Source: CF-118 sp035934385
Lineage (GTDB): Bacteria; Chloroflexota; Dormibacteria; Dormibacterales; Dormibacteraceae
Assembly: GCA_035934385.1 (NCBI GenBank)
Contig: DASYXY010000085.1
Location: 1 to 64,000 of the forward strand
DNA length: 64,000 nucleotides
Reading direction: 5' to 3'
The notes under the pieces were generated by a model. That model did no database searches, was not told where the DNA came from, and saw only the letters and a list, made by a program, of their open reading frames with translations. Below, piece after piece: positions 58,608 to 64,000 of this stretch. The position numbers and the translations under genes were made by a program. The stretch's first letter is position 1. Each line of letters starts with the position of its first letter.

Positions 58608-60140
58608 GTGACGGTCACCCTGCGCGGCGGAGGCCTGGCCGAAGAGCAGGTGGTGGCGGTCGCCAGGCACGGCGAGAAGGTCGCCTTGAGCCCAGTGGCT
58701 CGCACCCGCATGGAGCGCAGTCGCACGCGCGCCGAGCGCGCTTCGAGCTCGCGCGAACCCGTGTACGGCGTTTCGACCGGATTCGGGGCTCTGGCGGGCA
58801 CACGCGTGGCGCCTCTGCGCCAGCCAGAGCTGCAGCTGGCGCTCATCCGATCGCACGCCGCGGGCGTCGGGCCGCCGGTGGACGTCGAGGTGGTGCGCGC
58901 GATGATGCTGTTGCGGGCGCGCACGCTGGCGATGGGACTGTCGGGCGTTCGACCCCAGGTCGCGGACGCTTTGCTTGCCGCCCTCAACGCCGGCGTCACG
59001 CCGGTGGTGCCGCGATTCGGGTCGGTTGGCTGCAGCGGCGACCTCGCCCCGCTCGCGCACGTCGCGCTGGTCCTCGTCGGCGAGGGGGAGGCGTTCGCTG
59101 GCGATGGCGATGCGAAACCCGCTGCTCAGGCTCTCAAGTCGTCCGGTCTCAAGCCGCTGAAGCTCGAGACCAAGGAAGGGCTCTCGCTCATCAACGGCAC
59201 CGACGGCATGCTCGGCATGCTTGCGCTCGCGTGCGCCGACGCCGAGATCCTTTTCCGTACAGCTGACATCACCGCGGCCATGTCGGTCGAGGGCCTCCTG
59301 GGCACCGACCGGCCGTTCCAAGCCCACCTGCACGAGATCCGCCCGCACCCCGGCCAGGTCGCGAGTGCGTCGAACCTCGCGCAGCTGCTGAGCAAGTCGG
59401 AGATCGTCGCGTCGCACAGGCATTCGCGTCACGCCGTGCAGGACTCGTACTCCATGCGGTGCAGCCCGCAGGTCGCCGGCGCCGCAAGGGACACCCTCGA
59501 CTTCGCGCGCCGCACCACGTCAGTCGAGCTGGCCTCGGCCATAGACAACCCCGTCGTGCTCGAGAACGGGTCGGTCGAGTCGACAGGCAACTTCCATGGC
59601 GAGCCGCTGGCATTCGCGGCCGACTTCCTGGCCATCGCTTCGGCCGAGGTGGGCGCCATCGCCGAGAGGCGCGTCGATCGCATGCTCGACCCTCATCGGT
59701 CGGACGGCCTGCCGCCATTCCTGGCCGAGGAGCCGGGCGTGAACTCGGGGATGATGGTCGCCCAGTACACGGCCGCCGCGCTGGTGGCGGAGAACCGCAG
59801 GCTGGCCGCGCCCGCAAGCGTCGACTCCATCCCGACGTCGGGAATGCAGGAAGACCACGTTTCGATGGGCTGGGGCGCCGGGCTGAAGCTGCGCTCGGTG
59901 ATCGACAACCTCGCCTCGATCCTCGCGGTCGAGCTGGTGGTGGCGGCGCGAGCGCTGGACCTGCGCGCGCCGCTCAAGCCGGCGCCCGCGACGGGCGCGG
60001 TCTGCGCGCTCGTGCGCAAGCACATCAAGGGCATGGGTCCCGACCGAGTGCTGGCGCCGGAGCTCGCGGCCGCGGTGGCGCTCGTGCGAAGCGGCGAGCT
60101 GATCGTTGCTGCCGAGAGTGCGGTCGGGCGCCTGCGATGA
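58608..60140 (+). CDS. hutH: Histidine ammonia-lyase
   Basis: 510 residues, the usual HutH length. It converts histidine to urocanate. The fold-defining motifs are intact: PVYGVSTGFGALA, GDLAPLAHVALVLVGEGEAF, SLINGTDGM, AVQDSYSMRCSPQVAGAARD and the EDHVSMGW end. The MIO cofactor triad, normally Ala-Ser-Gly, is Cys142-Ser143-Gly144 here. GTG 58608, close behind the AlkD stop. It overlaps hutU by four bases and leads the operon. Confidence 0.95.
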   Translation: MTVTLRGGGLAEEQVVAVARHGEKVALSPVARTRMERSRTRAERASSSREPVYGVSTGFGALAGTRVAPLRQPELQLALIRSHAAGVGPPVDVEVVRAMMLLRARTLAMGLSGVRPQVADALLAALNAGVTPVVPRFGSVGCSGDLAPLAHVALVLVGEGEAFAGDGDAKPAAQALKSSGLKPLKLETKEGLSLINGTDGMLGMLALACADAEILFRTADITAAMSVEGLLGTDRPFQAHLHEIRPHPGQVASASNLAQLLSKSEIVASHRHSRHAVQDSYSMRCSPQVAGAARDTLDFARRTTSVELASAIDNPVVLENGSVESTGNFHGEPLAFAADFLAIASAEVGAIAERRVDRMLDPHRSDGLPPFLAEEPGVNSGMMVAQYTAAALVAENRRLAAPASVDSIPTSGMQEDHVSMGWGAGLKLRSVIDNLASILAVELVVAARALDLRAPLKPAPATGAVCALVRKHIKGMGPDRVLAPELAAAVALVRSGELIVAAESAVGRLR

Positions 60141-61783
60141 GGAGTCCGATCCACGCCCCGACAGGCTCGGAGCGCACGTGTCTCGGATGGGCGCAAGAAG
60201 CCGCCATGCGCATGCTCATGAACAACCTCGACCCCGCGGTCGCCGAGCGACCCGAGGACCTGATCGTCTACGGAGGCACCGGCAGGGCGGCGCGCTCGTG
60301 GGAGGCATACGACGCGATCGTGCGTGAGCTCAAGGTTCTGCGCGACGACCAGACGTTGCTGGTGCAGTCAGGCAAGCCGGTCGGAGTTTTCGACACGCAT
60401 GAGTGGGCGCCGCGGGTCCTCATCAGCAACGCGATGCTGGTGCCCGAGTGGGCGACGTGGCCGGAGTTTCGCCGCCTGGAAGCACTGGGTTTGACCATGT
60501 ACGGCCAGATGACCGCGGGCTCGTGGATCTACATCGGCACGCAGGGAATCCTCCAGGGCACGTACGAGACGTTTGCGGCCATCGCGCGCAAACGTTTTGA
60601 CGGCACGCTGGCCGGCACGATCACGCTGACCGCGGGCCTGGGCGGCATGGGTGGCGCGCAGCCGCTCGCGGTCGCGCTGAACGGCGGCGTCGCGATCTGC
60701 ATCGAGGTCGACGAGCAGCGCATCGCCCGCCGTCTCGAGCACGGCTACCTCGATGTTCGCGCCGACGACCTCGAGCACGCCCTGAAGCTCGCGGCCGACG
60801 CGAAGAAGCAGCGCAAGGCGCTATCGATCGGGCTGCACGGCAACGCGGCCGAGGTTGTTCCGGCGCTGGCTCGCCGCGACTTCGACGTCGACATCGTCAC
60901 CGACCAGACTCCGGCGCACGATCCGCTGAGCTACATACCGGCCGGCCTCAGCCCCGACGACGCGCAGGAGCTGCGGCTAGATGAGCCCGACACGTACATA
61001 CGCCGCGCGCGCGAAAGCATGGCCCGCCACGTCGAGGCCATGGTCGCCTTCCTGGATCGCGGCGCGGAGGTGTTCGACTACGGCAACAGCCTGCGCGCCG
61101 AGGCCAAGCTGGGCGGATACGCGCGGGCGTTCGACTATCCGGGCTTCGTGCCCGCGTACATCCGCCCGCTGTTCTGCGAGGGCAAGGGCCCGTTCAGGTG
61201 GGTCGCGCTTTCTGGCGACCCCGCGGACATCGCCGCCACCGATCGCGCGATCGTCGACGAATTTGCGGACGACGCGGCGCTCGTGCGCTGGATCAAAGCC
61301 GCCGGCGAACGTGTGCACTACCAGGGTCTGCCGGCTCGCATCTGCTGGCTGGGATACGGCGAGCGGGCTCGGGCGGGGCAGAGGTTCAACGAGCTGGTGC
61401 GCAGCGGCGCGGTGAAGGCGCCGATCGTGATCGGGCGCGACCACCTCGACTCCGGCTCGGTGGCGTCCCCGTACCGCGAGACCGAGTCGATGCGCGACGG
61501 GTCCGACGCCATCGCGGACTGGCCCATCCTGAACGCGCTGCTCAACACCTCGAGCGGGGCGTCGTGGGTGAGTGTGCACCACGGCGGCGGCGTGGGCATC
61601 GGCCGCTCGATCCACGCCGGCATGGTCGTAGTGGCCGACGGCAGCGAGGCGGCGGCGACCAAACTCCAACGCGTGCTGACCAACGACCCCGGCACCGGGG
61701 TGATGCGGCACGCCGACGCTGGCTACGAGCGGGCGCTCGAGGTTGCGAGCGAGCGAGGCGTCCATATCCCGATGCACGTATAA
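60137..61783 (+). CDS. hutU: Urocanate hydratase
   Basis: 548 residues. It adds water to urocanate, giving imidazolonepropionate, with tightly bound NAD+. Landmarks: VYGGTGRAARSWEAYDAIV, YGQMTAGSWIYIGTQGILQG, LTAGLGGMGGAQPLAVALNG (NAD+ site), RICWLGYGERARAG with the active-site Cys, and SVHHGGGVGIGRSIHAG. ATG in an ATGA overlap with the hutH stop. hutF starts 13 bases after its stop. Confidence 0.96.
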   Translation: MRSPIHAPTGSERTCLGWAQEAAMRMLMNNLDPAVAERPEDLIVYGGTGRAARSWEAYDAIVRELKVLRDDQTLLVQSGKPVGVFDTHEWAPRVLISNAMLVPEWATWPEFRRLEALGLTMYGQMTAGSWIYIGTQGILQGTYETFAAIARKRFDGTLAGTITLTAGLGGMGGAQPLAVALNGGVAICIEVDEQRIARRLEHGYLDVRADDLEHALKLAADAKKQRKALSIGLHGNAAEVVPALARRDFDVDIVTDQTPAHDPLSYIPAGLSPDDAQELRLDEPDTYIRRARESMARHVEAMVAFLDRGAEVFDYGNSLRAEAKLGGYARAFDYPGFVPAYIRPLFCEGKGPFRWVALSGDPADIAATDRAIVDEFADDAALVRWIKAAGERVHYQGLPARICWLGYGERARAGQRFNELVRSGAVKAPIVIGRDHLDSGSVASPYRETESMRDGSDAIADWPILNALLNTSSGASWVSVHHGGGVGIGRSIHAGMVVVADGSEAAATKLQRVLTNDPGTGVMRHADAGYERALEVASERGVHIPMHV

Positions 61784-61796
61784 AGACAGGCGCGAC

Positions 61797-63032
61797 ATGA
61801 GGGGATCAGGGTTGTGGCACGCGGAGCAGGCATGGCTCGGCCACGTCGCGACCGACGTGCTGATCGAGGTCGAAGCCGGCCGCATCAAGGCGGTCACCGA
61901 GGACGTCCAGCCGCCGGCAGCGGCGGTGAAGCTGGAGGGTTTCACTTTCCCCGGCCTCGCCAACGTGCACAGCCACGCGTTCCAGGAATCGCTGCGCGGC
62001 CGCACTGAGGCGGGAGGCGGCGACTTCTGGGAGTGGCGGCGCCAGATGTTCGACGCGGCTCAAGGATGGGATCGTCCGAGCTACGCGGCTTACGCGCGCA
62101 CGGTCTTCCGGGAGATGCTGCATGCGGGCATCACCGCGGTCGGTGAGTTCCATTACCTGCACCGCTACGGCAACGACCTCGGCGAGGCGCTGATCGACGC
62201 AGCCCGCGCCGAGGGCATCCGCATCACCCTGCTCGACGCGTGCTACCTGCGCGGCGGCCTCGACGGCAGGCCGCTCGAGGGTGTGCAGCGGTCGTTCTCG
62301 GACGGCGACGTCGAGCGCTGGGTCGAGCGTGTCGACGAGCTGCGCGGAGGCGACGGCGTGCAGATCGGCGCCGCCATCCACAGCGTGCGGGCCGTCGATC
62401 CCGCATCGATGCGAGTGGTCGCCGCCTGGGCCCGCAAGCGCAAGGCGCCGCTGCACATGCACCTGGCGGAGCAGCCGGCCGAGGTGGAGGAGTGCCTCGC
62501 GGTCGAGGGCTGCACTCCGGCGCAGCTGCTCGAACGTGAGGGCATCCTCGGACCCGATCTCACCGCCATCCACGCGATCCACGTCAACGACGTGGACGTG
62601 AACCTGCTCGGGTCGCACCAGGTGCGCATCTGCGCCGGCCCGACCACCGAGCGCGACCTCGGCGACCGGGTCGGCCCGCTGCGCGCTCTCACCGCCGCCG
62701 GGAGCCCGCTGTGCCTTGGGTCGGACTCCAACTCGGTGATCGATGTGCTGGAGGAGGCGCGCGCCCTGGAGCTGGACCAGCGCCGGGCCACCGGCCGGCG
62801 GGTGATCCACGCGCCGGAGGAGCTGCTCGAGGCGGCGACGGTGTCCGGCATGAAGTCGCTCGGCTGGGAAGCGGGGGAGCTGAGGCCCGGAATGCTGGCA
62901 GACTTTGCCACGGTGCAGCCACCACGCATGGACTGGAGGGGCCTGGGCGTGGGTTACCTCATCTTCTGTTGCTCGGCCCGCGATGTCACGCACGTGGTGG
63001 TCGGCGGCAGGACCGTGGTCGGAAACACATAG
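61797..63032 (+). CDS. hutF: Formimidoylglutamate deiminase
   Basis: 411 residues, amidohydrolase superfamily. The metal motif His-x-His lies in NVHSHAFQESLRGR. LHMHLAEQPAEVEECL carries another metal-site His, and CLGSDSNSVIDVLEEARALE the catalytic Asp. It converts formimidoylglutamate to formylglutamate, the five-step route of histidine breakdown found in Pseudomonas and others, so a formylglutamate hydrolase should follow outside the window. ATG 61797; an upstream in-frame extension overlapping hutU is not needed. Confidence 0.93.
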   Translation: MRGSGLWHAEQAWLGHVATDVLIEVEAGRIKAVTEDVQPPAAAVKLEGFTFPGLANVHSHAFQESLRGRTEAGGGDFWEWRRQMFDAAQGWDRPSYAAYARTVFREMLHAGITAVGEFHYLHRYGNDLGEALIDAARAEGIRITLLDACYLRGGLDGRPLEGVQRSFSDGDVERWVERVDELRGGDGVQIGAAIHSVRAVDPASMRVVAAWARKRKAPLHMHLAEQPAEVEECLAVEGCTPAQLLEREGILGPDLTAIHAIHVNDVDVNLLGSHQVRICAGPTTERDLGDRVGPLRALTAAGSPLCLGSDSNSVIDVLEEARALELDQRRATGRRVIHAPEELLEAATVSGMKSLGWEAGELRPGMLADFATVQPPRMDWRGLGVGYLIFCCSARDVTHVVVGGRTVVGNT

Positions 63033-63036
63033 GGTC

Positions 63037-64000
63037 GTGAGGCGGCTTTACAACATCGGGCGCCTGTTCACAGGCGCCGAGGAAGGCGTGATCCCTGGCG
63101 CGGCGGTCGTATTCGAAGGCGATCGCATCGCGTGGTGCGGCCACGAGGGAGGCGAGCCGCACGTCCTGATGGAAGCCGTGGCCGACGACTACGACTGCGG
63201 CGGCGGGTTGGTGACGGCAGGGCTGATCGACGCTCACGCGCATCCGCTGTATGCAGGCGACCGGCTGGCCGAGGTCGCCATGCGTACCGAGGGCCGCTCG
63301 TACACCGAGATCGCGAAAGCAGGCGGTGGCATCAAAGCGACGGTGAAGGCCACCCGCGGCGCGAGCGCCACCGCCCTCGAGGCGGCTGGCGCACGAAGGC
63401 TCGCGGAATGGTTCGACGGCGGCGCGACCACCGTCGAGGCGAAGACGGGCTACCACCTGAATCGCGATGGTGAGCTGGCCGCGGTGCGGATCCTCAAGCG
63501 CCTTGGCGACCGCGACGACCTGCCGCGCATCGAGGTCACATTTCTGGCCGCGCACGCAGCGCCGCCCGATCGCGGTGCAACCCTCGCCGCCTACGCGAGC
63601 CAGGTCGCGTCATGGTGCGCCGACGCGCGTGCGGCGGGGGCGCGCTTCTGCGACGTGTTCTGCGACTCGGGCTACTTCACGGTCGGCCAGTCGCGCAAGA
63701 TCCTTCAGGCCGCCGTCGACGCGAAGCTCATCCCCCGCATCCACGCGGACGAGCTCGCGCGAACCGGCGGCGCGCGACTGGCGGCTGAGCTGCACGCCGC
63801 CTCCGCGGATCACCTGCTGTGTGCCGATCGGAGCGACGCGAAGGCGATGGCGCGCTCGGCTGTCGTGGCGACGCTATGCCCCGTCACCGCGCTGTCGATG
63901 GGCAAGCTGCCGCCGGTCAAGCAGTTCGCCGATGCGGGCACGGTCATCGCCCTCGGGACCGATCACAACCCGGGCACCAGTGGCATCACGAGCATGAGCC
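63037..64000 (+). CDS. hutI: Imidazolonepropionase (3' end outside window)
   Basis: The first 321 residues are present. It starts at GTG 63037 (RRLYNIGRLFTGAEEG), four bases after the hutF stop. It hydrolyses imidazolonepropionate to formimidoylglutamate. The metal motif is DAHAHPLYAGDR (His67, His69), followed by EAKTGYHLN and VTFLAAHAAPP with further metal His residues, and DHNPGTSG near the cut end. The order hutH-hutU-hutF-hutI implies one operon; the remaining part of the gene lies to the right. Confidence 0.95.
   Translation, partial: MRRLYNIGRLFTGAEEGVIPGAAVVFEGDRIAWCGHEGGEPHVLMEAVADDYDCGGGLVTAGLIDAHAHPLYAGDRLAEVAMRTEGRSYTEIAKAGGGIKATVKATRGASATALEAAGARRLAEWFDGGATTVEAKTGYHLNRDGELAAVRILKRLGDRDDLPRIEVTFLAAHAAPPDRGATLAAYASQVASWCADARAAGARFCDVFCDSGYFTVGQSRKILQAAVDAKLIPRIHADELARTGGARLAAELHAASADHLLCADRSDAKAMARSAVVATLCPVTALSMGKLPPVKQFADAGTVIALGTDHNPGTSGITSMS

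Overview
This is a gene-dense, high-GC bacterial chromosome segment with about 60 genes, short intergenic gaps, and many ATGA/TGATG or tail-to-tail overlaps. GTG and TTG starts are common. The gene content suggests a soil-type, aerobic, Gram-positive-like heterotroph: aerobic form I carbon monoxide dehydrogenase, trehalose synthesis (OtsA/OtsB), a class A penicillin-binding protein with a Pro/Ser tail, an RpiR/C26/GlnA4-like amine catabolism cluster, polyphosphate metabolism, several glycosidases and Lhr helicase. Candidatus Dormibacterota or another terrestrial Chloroflexota/Actinomycetota-like lineage fits, but this is an inference from gene content; there is no rRNA gene in the window.

Layout. 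1-908: 3'-truncated secreted repeat protein on the minus strand, with ten exact 60-bp units. 1092-7740: APH-fold kinase-like protein, secreted CAP protein, class A PBP, otsA and otsB. 7747-9482: secreted DUF1906-type protein, YggT-like membrane protein, a small Cys-rich ORF. 9483-14428: ECF sigma factor, GGDEF diguanylate cyclase, LuxR response regulator with histidine kinase, and a divergent trio of small unknown ORFs. 14495-17054: CoA ligase and aminotransferase. 17182-21876: coxM-coxS-coxL followed by an XdhC/CoxI-like protein fused to a YHS metal-binding domain. 21844-24049: membrane protein with an HTH regulator, and a small membrane-anchored protein. 24081-30794: RpiR regulator, permease, C26 amidohydrolase, glutamine-synthetase-like ligase, aldehyde dehydrogenase and SDR. 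30874-31829: AzlC/AzlD exporter behind two TTTTGTACAAAA palindromes. 31818-43633: GH38 mannosidase, GNAT, PepF, hydrolase, CcdA, MntP, flavin reductase and Lhr. 43669-43742: tRNA-Pro(GGG). 43817-53221: cytidylate-kinase-like protein, DHA2 exporter, TetR/cupin pair, hydrolase, GH4, DUF2461, LysR, an orphan Flp pilin and GH13. 53318-58596: cNMP-binding protein, ppk1, CYTH-CHAD, SixA-like phosphatase and AlkD. 58608-64000: hutH-hutU-hutF-hutI, the last cut by the window end.

How it fits together. The cox genes would draw energy from trace CO, while the amine and histidine pathways supply carbon and nitrogen (both feed glutamate). Trehalose, polyphosphate and c-di-GMP genes point to a stress-tolerant, nutrient-limited lifestyle. 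The most unusual points are the XdhC-YHS fusion beside form I CoxL (a possible copper-delivery factor for the Mo-Cu site) with an apparent ATA start, the Cys-Ser-Gly MIO triad in HutH, paired palindromic operators four helical turns apart, a long inverted repeat in the coxM leader, and three small ORFs of unknown function beside a two-component system.
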